Below are positions 55,362-64,000 of a stretch of 64,000 nucleotides of DNA, one piece after another. Position 1 is the stretch's first letter. Every line of letters starts with the position of its first letter. Position numbers and translations under genes: made by a program. The DNA lies in the NCBI GenBank assembly GCA_963281255.1, contig OY725505.1, forward strand, positions 2,542,001 through 2,606,000, written 5' to 3'. The notes beneath the pieces are model-generated. The model was not told where the DNA came from and searched no databases. It was given only the letters and a program-made list of their open reading frames with translations. This DNA is from Aphrocallistes beatrix. Lineage: Eukaryota; Porifera; Hexactinellida; Sceptrulophora; Aphrocallistidae.

Positions 55362-56282
55362 ATGAGCAAACGGGAAACTACTCAAGTGGAGATACGAGGT
55401 CATCTCAATAAGGGAATCAAACCAGCAGAAAATTCAAGAAAAGAATGTTATAAAATAGATGGTACACATTACAGACAATTCTCAATGAAGTATAACGGTT
55501 GGGACCTAGGGTACGCTCTCGCATGTAATAATAACTTTCTTTTGGTAGTTAGTGACGTTAATGATCGTATTATGTTACTTCAGTTTTACACCTTAGAAGG
55601 TTTCTTTGTGACTTCTTTTAAAAGTGTAGTGAAGACTTGTAATGATCGCAATATTTATGCTTCATCCTCGCATCTAAGATTTACAAATGATTTCATCCTA
55701 GCGTGCTTTAGCGAATTGTGTTGGATGCGAATAAACGATTACAATATCAAACTTAAAATTGCCTCGAGTGGTCCTATCCCATATCTTCTGGATAGCGATA
55801 AATATGGAAATCTCTATGTAATTGAAAATTTCAAATATCCCTTAAATCCCAAAATTGGAATATACAGCTTTGATTTAGAGTTCTTGAAACTGTTCAATAA
55901 TAATTTACACAATTGCGGTCGTCCTATTTCCTTCTGCATCAAAGAAGATACAATGTTTGTTGTAACAAGGCTTAAGGATAACAGTCTGACCCTTTTCAAG
56001 TTAGACTTAACAAATGGTAAAATAATGTATGCGAAAAAACTCAACAGTATTAGACTACAAGACTCAATCCATCTCTGTGTGGATGATATGTATAATATAT
56101 TCATTGGTGCTAAGAATTCAACACATATTTGCATATATTATGCGTCAGGAATAATTCGCTATTATTCCATTGAGAAGCTTCGGGAATTTAGATGTCTAGG
56201 AATCGCCTATGTGGCCAATTGTAACAGCATCTCTGTATTTCTGTATCCCTCTCGTATGGAGATGTACAATCTTGCTTTGTAA
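55362..56282 (+). CDS. MSKR-family propeller-like protein, intact copy 2
   Basis: A 306-residue single-exon gene starting MSKRETTQVEIRGHLNKGIK, longer than copies 1 and 3 mainly in the basic leader and loops. Propeller-like blocks: 'YALACNNNFLLVVSD', 'YTLEGFFVTSFKSVV', 'LRFTNDFILACFSEL', 'YLLDSDKYGNLYVIENF', 'ISFCIKEDTMFVVTR', 'IHLCVDDMYNIFIGA' and 'GIAYVANCNSISVFL'. It ends '...MEMYNLAL'. It is closest to the broken copy at 59819 in its leader ('ETTQV'). A hairpin-headed repeat starts about 100 bp after its stop. Function is unknown. Confidence 0.75.
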   Translation: MSKRETTQVEIRGHLNKGIKPAENSRKECYKIDGTHYRQFSMKYNGWDLGYALACNNNFLLVVSDVNDRIMLLQFYTLEGFFVTSFKSVVKTCNDRNIYASSSHLRFTNDFILACFSELCWMRINDYNIKLKIASSGPIPYLLDSDKYGNLYVIENFKYPLNPKIGIYSFDLEFLKLFNNNLHNCGRPISFCIKEDTMFVVTRLKDNSLTLFKLDLTNGKIMYAKKLNSIRLQDSIHLCVDDMYNIFIGAKNSTHICIYYASGIIRYYSIEKLREFRCLGIAYVANCNSISVFLYPSRMEMYNLAL

Positions 56283-56383
56283 TTGTGAATCAAAATATTT
56301 TTAGCTCAGTCGACTTTGGAATTTATATGCATGATGTAATATATTTATTAAAATCTAATTGCTGTGTTTATATTTATTTAGTA

Positions 56384-56965
56384 CAAGCACGCTTCGCTTG
56401 CTTGCGCTGCGCGGCTTGCGGACACTGCGTGTCCGTAGAGTCACCCTGCGGGCGCCTGGAGTTACTCAATCTAACATATTTTGGGATTTTTTTCCATTAT
56501 ATAAATATTTTAAACACCATATCAACCGTTGAAAGCTAGTTTCTAGCATAATTTTCAAAATTCGTCAAATCGTGTGAAAATATGTATATAAAGGTGTGAA
56601 AATATAGAAATAACCTTTTTAACTGCTATAAACTATAATATATAATTGAGACATTCATAAAACTTATTGCTTTGAAGTATTAATTACAATTACAGCCTAC
56701 AATATTGTCGTATAATGATTTCTATTGTGAGAGTGAAGCCGTACATAGTATTGTATAGAAAAGGTGTGAAAAATTGTTTTCCATTTTTTTGCAGAGGTGT
56801 GAAAATTTCGCTTAGATCTTAGAACTTAATCGTAGATTCATCATTTGACACCTACATGCCAATTTTCGTATCTCTACGACTTGCCAATTCTTCAATCAAT
56901 TCGAACAAACAAACAAACAAACAAATCCTAGCATTTTAATATATAAGATTTATTTCTTTTATATA
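56384..56965 (+). repeat. Hairpin-headed repeat, 140-bp-unit subtype (one partial unit)
   Basis: Head CAAGCACGCTTCGCTTGC, hairpin TGCGGACACTGCGTGTCCG, then part of one 140-bp unit ('accgttgaaagctagtttct'), a shared 'gaaaggtgtgaaaatttcgc'-like region, the tail GCCAATTCTTCAATCAATTC, (CAAA)n and 'tcctagcattttaatatata'. It lies just 3' of the gene ending at 56282. The frame at 56285-56539 is a shadow. Confidence 0.75.
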
Positions 56966-56999
56966 TTATCTCTAATACTTAAGTAACGAATTGATTAAA

Positions 57000-57126
57000 A
57001 AACTGCTGAAAAAGGTTGTATTAGGATATATAATTTTGCTTTGTGATCTTGAGCTTGGTTAATTAGATGCATTATATGCAATGTATAGGCATACTAAAAA
57101 ACTTGATTGCTGTGTAGATATTTTTT
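57000..57126 (+). pseudogene. 3' stub of an MSKR family gene
   Basis: The sequence 'ttaggatatataattttgct' plus TTGTGA reads 'RIYNFAL' and stop, matching the C-terminus 'RIYNLAL' of the 59819 copy. It continues into the family's 3' flank ('cttgattgctgtgtagat') and then, after a MITE, into a hairpin-headed repeat. Only the last few codons remain. This shows that gene, 3' flank and repeat tend to travel or persist together. Confidence 0.6.
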
Positions 57127-57135
57127 AGTATTTAT

Positions 57136-57436
57136 CAGAATACTTACGTATATGGTGCTGAGCGACAATGTCACTGACTCTAGCGACAGTATCGCTAGAG
57201 TTACTCTAGCAACATGGGGCTAACTTAAAAATTCCTGAGATCCGTTAGGCTCTATTTCCTCACCTAGAACCGCGACATCCACCTTAATAAATGCCCCATT
57301 CGACAACCTGAGAGCCAGATCTCCTCCCCAAATGCTGCTAAATCGGTCTGAAATGGGTAGCATTCTCCACTGAAAACGCTGCGTTATTATCGCAAGAGTC
57401 AGTGACATTGTCGCTCAGCGCCGTATAAGTATTCTG
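57136..57436. mobile_element. 301-bp MITE with 9-bp target duplication
   Basis: The ends are CAGAATACTTACGTATATGG and CGTATAAGTATTCTG, with inner GCTGAGCGACAATGTCACTG inverted near 57400. It is flanked by AGTATTTAT at 57127-57135 and 57437-57445. It interrupts the 3' flank of a dead MSKR gene stub just before a hairpin head. The minus frame at 57220-57408 is internal and unrecognised. A 9-bp duplication fits a MULE-type or Merlin-type origin. Confidence 0.82.
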
Positions 57437-57452
57437 AGTATTTATTTATATA

Positions 57453-58560
57453 CAAGCGCACTTCGCTTGCTTGCGCTGTGCGGCTTGCGGACACTGCGTG
57501 TTCGCAGAGTCGCCCTATGGGCGCCTGGAGTTACTTAATCTAACCTATTTTGATCTTTTGCTTTATATAAATATAGTAAACAAAAGTTAACGAATAATTT
57601 CTCATATGGATTCGAAAATATAATATTCTAAATCTAGACTACTAAAAACCTCATGTCAACAGTTGGAAGCTGGTCTCTAGCCTACTTTTGTAATCTGTTT
57701 ACTTGATGTATCTATTGCAAACAAAAGTAAACAAATTAATTATCAAATTTACTCGAAAATATGATATTCGAAATCTTCACCCTTGAAAACCCCATTTTAA
57801 CCGTTTACAGCAGGTTTCTAGCATATTTTTGAGATTTGTATACTTTATGTATCTATTGTAAACAAAGGTAAACAAATTAATTATAAATTCACTCAAAAAT
57901 ATGATATTCGAAATCTACACCTTGAAAACCCCCATGTTAACCGTTTAAAACAAGTTTCCAGCACATTTTTGAGATTTGTTTACTTTATGTATCTATTGTA
58001 AACAAAAGTAAACAAATTAATCATCAAATTTACTCAAAAATATGATATTCGAAATCTACACCCCTGAAAACCCCATATCAACCGTTGGAAGCTAGTCTCT
58101 AGCCTATTTTTGTAATTTGTTTACTTTATGTATCTATTGTAAACAAAATTAGACAAATAATTTATCATATCGATCTGAAAATATGATATTCGAAATCTAC
58201 ACCCCTGAAAACCCCATGTCACCCGTTGGAAGCTAGTGTCTAGCATTATTTTCAAAATTCATCAAATGGGGTGAAAATATGTATATAAATGTGTGAAAAT
58301 ATGTAGATAATCTTTTTTATTGCCATACACTATAATGCATTTAAGATATCAAACATAAGTTGTGGCTTTGAAGTATTAATAACAATGACAATCTATTGTA
58401 GTGTCGTACAATGGTCTATTGTGATAGTGTAGTCATTTATTTTGTATAGAAAAGGTGTGAAAAAATTGTTTTCCATTTTTTTGCAGAGGTGTGAAAATTT
58501 CGCTTGGATCTTGGAACTTAATCGTAGTCAAATCATTTGACACCTAACATATACAATTTT
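57453..58560 (+). repeat. Hairpin-headed repeat with a five-unit 140-bp tandem array
   Basis: The head at 57453-57535 is followed by five tandem units marked by 'atgatattcgaaatct' at about 57618 (variant), 57761, 57901, 58041 and 58181, a period of 140 bp. Then comes the conserved 3' region with 'gcagaggtgtgaaaatttcg'. The copy at 1708-2459 has two units and the one at 56384 has part of one. Unit number is therefore variable between copies. Confidence 0.8.
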
Positions 58561-59376
58561 ATATAATTATTATAAAATAATTATATAATTATCATATAAT
58601 TATTTTATAATAATTATATAATAATTAAATAATTATTATAAAATAATTATATAATAATTATATAATAATTATATAATAATTATATAATTATTTTATAATA
58701 ATTATATAATAATTATATAATAATTATATAATTATTATATAATTATTATATAATTATTATAAAATAATTATATGATAATTATATAATTATTTTATAATAA
58801 TTATATAATTATTATATAATTATTATATAATTATTATATAATTATTATAAAATAATTATATAATTATTATATAATTATTATATAATTATTATAAAATAAT
58901 TATATAATTATTATATAATAATTATATAATTATTATATAATTATTATATAATTATTATATAATTATTTTATAATAATTATTTAATTATTATATAATAATT
59001 GTATATGTTAGGTGTCAAATGATTTGACTACGATTAAGTTCCAAGATCCAAGCGAAATTTTCACACCTCTGCAAAAAAATGGAAAACAATTTTTTCACAC
59101 CTTTTCTATACAAAATAAATGACTACACTATCACAATAGACCATTGTACGACACTACAATAGATTGTCATTGTTATTAATACTTCAAAGCCACAACTTAT
59201 GTTTGATATCTTAAATGCATTATAGTGTATGGCAATAAAAAAGATTATCTACATATTTTCACACATTTATATACACATTTTCACCCCATTTGATGAATTT
59301 TGAAAATAATGCTAGACACTAGCTTCCAACGGGTGACATGGGGTTTTCAGGGGTGTAGATTTCGAATATCATATTT
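58180..59376. repeat. 1.2-kb inverted repeat around an AT-only palindromic core
   Basis: Arms 58180-58556 and about 59007-59376 are reverse complements ('gacacctaacatatacaatt' on the left, its inverse on the right). The core of about 450 bp (58557-59006) consists almost only of A and T in variants of TATAATTATTATA, itself highly self-complementary. The whole would fold into one long hairpin. It contains no genes. Confidence 0.85.
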
Positions 59377-59818
59377 TTGAGTAATGTATTTGCATTATAA
59401 AATAATCGAATTTGATTGGTCAGCACATTTTGTCACCTATCTCGGCGAGGTGTGAACATTTCTCTTAGATCTTCGAACTTCATTTGACACCTACATGCCA
59501 ATTTTCGTATCTCTACGACTTGCCAATTCTTCAATTAATTCGGACAAACAAAAACAAAAATCCTAGCATTTTAATATATAAGATATATTTCTATTCAAGC
59601 GTGCTTAGCACACTTGCGTAGCAACCTCACCGAGAAGTTATTTATTTGTCAAGTAATCCTAGAGGCTAGTAGGCATAATACTACACTCTTTCCTCAGATG
59701 TTAATAACTTAAGAAGTTACTGATACTGTTACTTTTTATGAAGTTTATTTAAATTTTTTGAAAAAATCTTATTTCAGTTAGCTATATAATATACAAGTAT
59801 ATATAAATACCATCATAC
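59377..59818 (+). other. Tail copy, degenerate head and promoter of broken MSKR copy
   Basis: About 59500-59580 repeats the hairpin-family tail ('acttgccaattcttcaatta', then 'tcctagcattttaatatata'). About 59597-59630 is a degenerate head (CAAGCGTGCTTAGCACACTT). The last 50 bp carry the MSKR promoter block TCAGTTAGCTATATAATATA with a second TATATATAAA just downstream. Confidence 0.45.
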
Positions 59819-59829
59819 ATGAGCAAACG

Positions 59830-60024
59830 CATACTTGCCAACTGTCCCGTTTTTCACTTTTCCATTGAGCTAATTTTCTCGAGTGTCCCGCTTTTACATG
59901 AAATTTCCCCACTATGTCCCGCTTTTTTTTACTCATGTATAACACTTTTCTATTGCGTCCCGCCATGTCCCGCGAAATTCAACGCTGCGTCCCGTTTTTA
60001 TAATGGCTCAGGTTGGCATGTATG
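59830..60024. mobile_element. 195-bp MITE, CATACTTGCCAAC ends, 6-bp duplication
   Basis: It starts CATACTTGCCAACTGTCCCG and ends GGTTGGCATGTATG, flanked by CAAACG at 59824-59829 and 60025-60030. Inside, GTCCCG words recur. A degenerate copy lies at about 42490-42657. It disrupts the fourth codon of the gene. The frames at 59778-60097 are shadows. Confidence 0.8.
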
Positions 60025-60046
60025 CAAACGGGAAACCACTCAAGTA

Positions 60047-60532
60047 CACTACCCTACCAAAAGTATTCGTACACCTCAATATTTCCCATTAAAATAGTAC
60101 TAAATGCGTCTATTACTGAACTGTCATGCAGTTAAACTAGACGAGATACAGTATATTTGATTTCAGATTCGTATTCTACGCATTTGAATTACCTATTTTA
60201 GAGTTTTCAAATCAATTAAGTTTTAACTATCCCGAAATTTATCATCCTGTGCTACCCTGTGTCACCTATCACCATCTGCTACAGTGGTTGATACTCTAGA
60301 AAAGTGGTACATGGTGGCACAGGTCGGGAATTTTAACCTTGGCAATTAGCAATTGATTTGAAACTTCGAAAATAGGTAATTCAAATGCGTATAATACGAA
60401 TCTGAAATCAAATATACTATATCTCTTATATTTTAACTGCATTATCATTCTTTAATATAGCCATTTTAGTACTATATTAATGGGAAATATTGAGGTGTAC
60501 GAATACTTTTGGTAGGGCAGTGTAGATATTAC
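60047..60532. mobile_element. 486-bp Tc1/mariner-type MITE, TA duplication
   Basis: The ends are CACTACCCTACCAAAAGTAT and its near-inverse, flanked by TA at 60045-60046 and 60533-60534. Long inverted arms cover most of the element, e.g. 'ttgatttcagattcgtatt' with its complement. It is related in TIR style to the 39250 and 54735 copies. It lies inside the broken MSKR gene. Confidence 0.88.
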
Positions 60533-61482
60533 ACGAGATCATCTCACAAAGAGACTCAAACCAGCAGAAAAGTCCAGAAAAGAATGCTATAAGATAGATG
60601 GTACAACTTACTACTACATACAATTCTCATACAATTCTCAGAAGTCTGATGGTTGGTGCCCAGGGAATGCTCTCGCATGTAATAATAACTTACTTTTGGT
60701 ACATTATAGTACCGTTAATTACCATATTCTACTACTTCGATTTTACACCTCAGAAGGTTTCTTTGTGACTTCATTTAAAAGTGTAGTGGATACTGACGTC
60801 ACTGTTTATTGCTCAGATCTCAGATTTACAAATGATTTCATTCTAGCGTCCTTTAACAATTTTTTTTCGGTGCGAATGAGCGATCATAATATCAAACTTG
60901 ATCCTATCAGATCTCTTCTGGATGGTGATAAATATGGAAATTTCTATGCAATTGAACAATATCATTCTGAATATAAAATCGGAATATACAGCTTTGATTT
61001 TGAGTTCTTGAAACTGTTCAAAATTATTTACGCGATTTCGGTTGTCCTCTTTCCCTCTGCATCAAAGAAGATACAATGTTTGTTGTATCAGAGATTAATT
61101 ATACTAGTATGGCCCTTTTCGAGGTAAACTTATCAAATGGTAAAATAATGGCTAAGAAAAAACTCAACACTGGTAGACTACGTGACTCAATCCATCTCTG
61201 TGTTGATATGTATAATATATTCATTAGTGGTGACAAATTAACACATATCTGTATCTATTATGCGTCAGGAATAATTCGATATTATTCCATTGAGAAGTTG
61301 GGGAGATATAGTACAAGTAGATGTCAAGGTGTCGCATATGTGGCCCACTGTAACAGCATCTCTGTATTGCTGTATCCCTATTCTACTTGTATTAGGATAT
61401 ATAATCTTGCTTTGTGATTGTGAATCCAAACATTGCTCAGTTGAATCTATATTATTTAAATCCAATTGTTGTATATAGCATA

Positions 61483-61700
61483 CAAGCGCGCTTCGTTTGC
61501 TTGCGCTGCGCGGCTGGTAGACATTTTATATCCGCCAGAGGCGTCCTTTGGGCGCCTAGGCTCACGATTAATTATAAGGTAGATAACACGTCTGTCTTAC
61601 TATTATAATCGATACCACTCGAAGAATCACCCAATTTTTCAATTTTTTGATGCGTAATGATGACGCCATAACAGAGTGATAAGTCATCATTTTTTGGTGA
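61483..61700 (+). repeat. Hairpin-headed repeat, GACGTCAT subtype, 3' truncated
   Basis: Head CAAGCGCGCTTCGTTTGC, with the main hairpin eroded (GGTAGACATTTTATATCCGCC) but partly still paired. The body 'gatgcgtaatgatgacgcca' is present; the tail is absent after about 61700. It starts about 65 bp after the stop of the broken MSKR gene, as at the 56282 gene. Confidence 0.65.
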
Positions 61701-61947
61701 TTACTAAGTCATCCAGATTGTTTACACCGAAATTCGAAAGTATGTCCGCTCTGACAGATTTATCAGGTTTTTGTGGAAGTAAGGGGAGAAGGGCGCTACA
61801 ACTCACAGTGGGATGTTGGTTGTTTATGGTGATAATTGCCCTTCCAGGGTAATGGTTTATAAATGGTTTTGTACAAATAAAACTGTCCAGGGAGACTTTT
61901 AGGTGTTTCAGGACAAAATTAATTATTTCAATAAGATTATTGTCCAA
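61687..61947 (-). CDS. Unidentified 86-residue frame, protein-like
   Basis: The frame starts MDNNLIEIINFVLKHLKVSL and has 'KPFINHYPGRAIITINNQ', 'LLPLLPQKPDKSVRADILSN' and 'FGVNNLDDLV'. The composition is balanced and helix-rich at the start, unlike the AT-rich shadows nearby, so it may be a genuine fragment of a larger protein, possibly transposon-encoded. I do not recognise the family. The plus-strand hairpin repeat overlaps its 3' end. Start is uncertain. Confidence 0.35.
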   Translation of the reverse strand: MDNNLIEIINFVLKHLKVSLDSFICTKPFINHYPGRAIITINNQHPTVSCSALLPLLPQKPDKSVRADILSNFGVNNLDDLVITKK

Positions 61948-61949
61948 AA

Positions 61950-62764
61950 ATGGCCTTTTATTATTTTCAACCTATGCTCCTTTGTGATGATTTACCTTTT
62001 TAAGCTTCCTACATTATGATCAACCAGTAATTAGCTATAATTTATATAATTGAACCGATCGCATAACATCTCTTTTCCCCTACGAATCAGATAAATATTT
62101 TGCAATCCAATTGTCTGTATTTCTGAATATATTGGCTAAGATGGATCATAAATGTTTGTGTGTTTAGAAAAAAGAGAAAAATCAAAAGAAAAAAATCTCG
62201 AATGCTATATACATTCTATGATCATACTTTAAAAATTGTTGTTCTTATTGGTGATTTCCCGTCTATAAACTAAAAGAAATAATCCTATTTTAGTATTTTG
62301 AATTAATAACTGACTGTAAGAACATATAAATATATTTAATCAGGAGAAAAAGGTTATTTTCGAACTTGACATTTTTGAGATCAGATTATTGGAGTCCCGG
62401 GTATATAATATTTCAAAAATTTGTTTTAAACATATTTTGCGCAATAAATAGTGTTCATTTTTAAACTAGAAGGGTGGCATAGTTGCAATTTGCAAACCGA
62501 TTTAAAGTTAAACTAAATTATCTTTATTGTTGAAGAACTTTTGGAAAACTTTTCTTCTTTTTTTCATTATTTTTTTTCATTATGAAGTTATGAGTTCACA
62601 TCTGATTCTTTGGCCAGGAGGAAGATCACATAGAAAAGTATATACAATATTATTATATTAGCTCATTGTTGGCCACTATACTACTATACCAGTATAGGTC
62701 GGTAAACTAGTACTAATCTCATATCAGTTAGATATATAATCTCAACTAAATACTATCATACTAC
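61950..62764 (+). promoter_or_regulatory. AT-rich spacer and promoter of the MSKR gene at 62765
   Basis: No gene is seen in 61950-62640. The last 100 bp repeat the family block seen before 48662: 'actatactactataccagta', ATATCAGTTAGATATATAAT at 62721-62740, 'ctcaactaaatactatcata', then the ATG. Confidence 0.5.
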
Positions 62765-63655
62765 ATGAGCAAACGGGCAACTACTCAAGGAGATAATATC
62801 GCTAAGAGACGTAAGCCAGCACAAAAGTCAAGAAAAGAATGTTATAAAATAAACCGTACAGATTACAGACAATTCTCAATAAACTCTTGCGGTTATCAAA
62901 GGAAAGCTCTTGCATATAATAATAACTTACTTTTGATATATTGTGACGTTAATGACCATGTTCAACTATTTCAAATTTACACCTTAGAGGGTTTCTTTGT
63001 GACTTCATATGAGAATGTAGTGAAGATTGGCCGCACTAAGATCTCAGATCTCAGATTTACAAATGATTTCATTCTAGCGTCCTTTCAAAACCTTTGTTTA
63101 ATCCGAATTAGCGATTATAATATCAAACAAAGATTGGCCTCGAGTTATTCTTTCAGATTTCCACTGGACAGTGATAAATACGGGAATTTCTATGCAATTG
63201 AACCCTTCAATTCTGAATATAAAATCGGAATATACAACTTTGATTTTGAGTTCTTGCAACTCTTCAATAATGATTTACACGATTACGGTTGTCCTCTTTC
63301 CCTCTGCATCAAAGAAGATACAATGTTTGTTGTCACAAGGTTTAAAGATAACAGTCTGACCCTTTTCAAGGTTGATTTAATAAATGGTAAAATAATGAAT
63401 GTGAAAAAACTCAACCATCGTTTACTACCAAAGCCAATATATCTCTTCGTGGACGATATGTATAATGTATTCATTAGTTGTGTGTGTACTACACATATTT
63501 GTATCTATTATGCGTCAGGAAGAATTCGTTACTTTATAACTAACAAGCTGGAGCGTGATTATCAGGAAAGTGAAGGAATTGCATATGTGGCCAATTGTAA
63601 CAGCATATTTGTATTGAAATCTCCCCATTTTAAGATGTACAGTCTTGCTTTGTGA
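62765..63655 (+). CDS. MSKR-family propeller-like protein, intact copy 3
   Basis: A 296-residue single-exon gene starting MSKRATTQGDNIAKRRKPAQ, closest to the 48662 copy in the basic leader, with 'KALAYNNNLLLIYCDV', 'YTLEGFFVTSYENVV', 'LRFTNDFILASFQN', 'FPLDSDKYGNFYAIEPF', 'LSLCIKEDTMFVVTRF' and 'GIAYVANCNSIFVL'. The central 'NNDLHDYGCPLSLCI' and 'RFKDNSLTLFK' segments resemble the 55362 copy instead, so it may be a gene-conversion mosaic. It is intact. Function is unknown; a nuclear propeller-like scaffold is an inference. Confidence 0.75.
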   Translation: MSKRATTQGDNIAKRRKPAQKSRKECYKINRTDYRQFSINSCGYQRKALAYNNNLLLIYCDVNDHVQLFQIYTLEGFFVTSYENVVKIGRTKISDLRFTNDFILASFQNLCLIRISDYNIKQRLASSYSFRFPLDSDKYGNFYAIEPFNSEYKIGIYNFDFEFLQLFNNDLHDYGCPLSLCIKEDTMFVVTRFKDNSLTLFKVDLINGKIMNVKKLNHRLLPKPIYLFVDDMYNVFISCVCTTHICIYYASGRIRYFITNKLERDYQESEGIAYVANCNSIFVLKSPHFKMYSLAL

Positions 63656-63759
63656 TCTTGAACTTTGAAATTTTATGCATCATGTAATATACTAATGAAA
63701 CTTGATTGCTGTGTATATATTTATTTAGAATATATTCATATATTCATATATTTATATAT

Positions 63760-64000
63760 TTATATACTAGCGTGTTTGGCGCACTTGCGTAGCAAGGTTT
63801 GTAAAGACTGCTTATCCGCAGATTCACTCGGTCCCTTTTGATTCCCTACTAAGGATTGATGGATTGTCATTTATCTACTGCAAGCGCGCTTCGCTTGCTT
63901 GCGCTGCGCGGCTGGCGGACACTTTGTGTCCGCCAGAGGCGCTTCGGACGCCTAGGTTCACATAAATCAATTAAAAGGGAGATAACATCTCTATATACTA
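63760..64000 (+). repeat. Two hairpin-headed repeat heads, second runs off the window
   Basis: A degenerate head at about 63765-63835 (GTGTTTGGCGCACTTGCGTA) is followed by an intact one from 63881, with CAAGCGCGCTTCGCTTGC and GGCGGACACTTTGTGTCCGCC and the start of the GACGTCAT-subtype body ('aaaagggagataacatctct'). It lies 3' of the gene ending at 63655, repeating the arrangement at 56282 and 61417. Confidence 0.7.

Larger units (their letters stand above)
59819..61417 (+). pseudogene. MSKR-family gene, broken by two MITEs and an indel
   Basis: The gene starts ATGAGCAAACG and is interrupted at codon 4 by a MITE (59830-60024) and a few codons later by another (60047-60532). Leaving out each insert with one target copy gives a continuous start MSKRETTQVDITRDHLTKRL and then 'KPAEKSRKECYKIDG'. 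The body is open with 'YTSEGFFVTSFKSVVD'-type blocks to about 61020, where one base is missing relative to the 62765 copy ('ttcaaaattatttacgcg'). The rest continues in another frame to '...RIYNLAL'. Residual similarity is high, so silencing looks recent. Confidence 0.8.

Noticed and set aside
63283-63474. Minus frame within MSKR copy 3 (similar frames at 55814-56134)
   Set aside because: Antisense shadows shared by paralogous genes.

Overview
This is eukaryotic, AT-rich DNA from an animal. The clearest evidence is a spliced beta-catenin gene (16.5-24.4 kb, ten readable exons with GT-AG introns) that keeps the phosphodegron, the alpha-catenin site and most of the armadillo repeats. Many intronless NHL beta-propeller genes and dense DNA-transposon remnants (mariner, Tc1, hAT, Merlin, a large OTU-bearing DDE element, many MITEs) fit a compact invertebrate genome. 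A sponge or another non-bilaterian is plausible, but the sequence does not settle the taxon.

Layout. 0-6.2 kb: repeats only (palindromic MITEs, a GGACCAATTTT-type repeat cluster, one hairpin-headed repeat). 6.7-12.2 kb: a 5.2-kb inverted repeat with two nearly identical, divergently oriented NHL genes. One arm carries a 1.07-kb foldback element and the other arm keeps the empty target site. 12.4-14.7 kb: an intact NHL gene and a 3'-truncated copy. 14.7-24.4 kb: an orphan exon, then beta-catenin with a Merlin transposon in its 4.5-kb intron 2. The beta-catenin reading stops in armadillo repeat 10, where duplicated NHL-block DNA begins. 24.4-31 kb: three further NHL copies (two frameshifted, one intact). 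31.5-33.0 kb: a fragment of a second gene family, a hairpin repeat, a 200-N assembly gap and a mariner. 34.0-45.5 kb: one large transposon with about 345-bp inverted ends that holds a Tc1, a mariner, a hAT and MITEs. 46.5-48.1 kb: a Ty3/Gypsy fossil fragment. 48.6-64 kb: a lineage-specific basic, propeller-like gene family (three intact copies, one broken, one 3' stub), an intronless MATE transporter, and many hairpin-headed repeats, some with 140-bp tandem units and a long AT-only palindromic core.

Two local gene families (NHL 'ADIRVEF' and 'MSKR..TQ' propeller-like) have grown by segmental duplication and are decaying in several copies. A structured, hairpin-headed repeat family is scattered among them and often lies just 3' of family members. 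The most promising undescribed items are that repeat family, with compensatory changes in its hairpins, the propeller-like gene family, and the way transposon insertions can be timed against the duplications.
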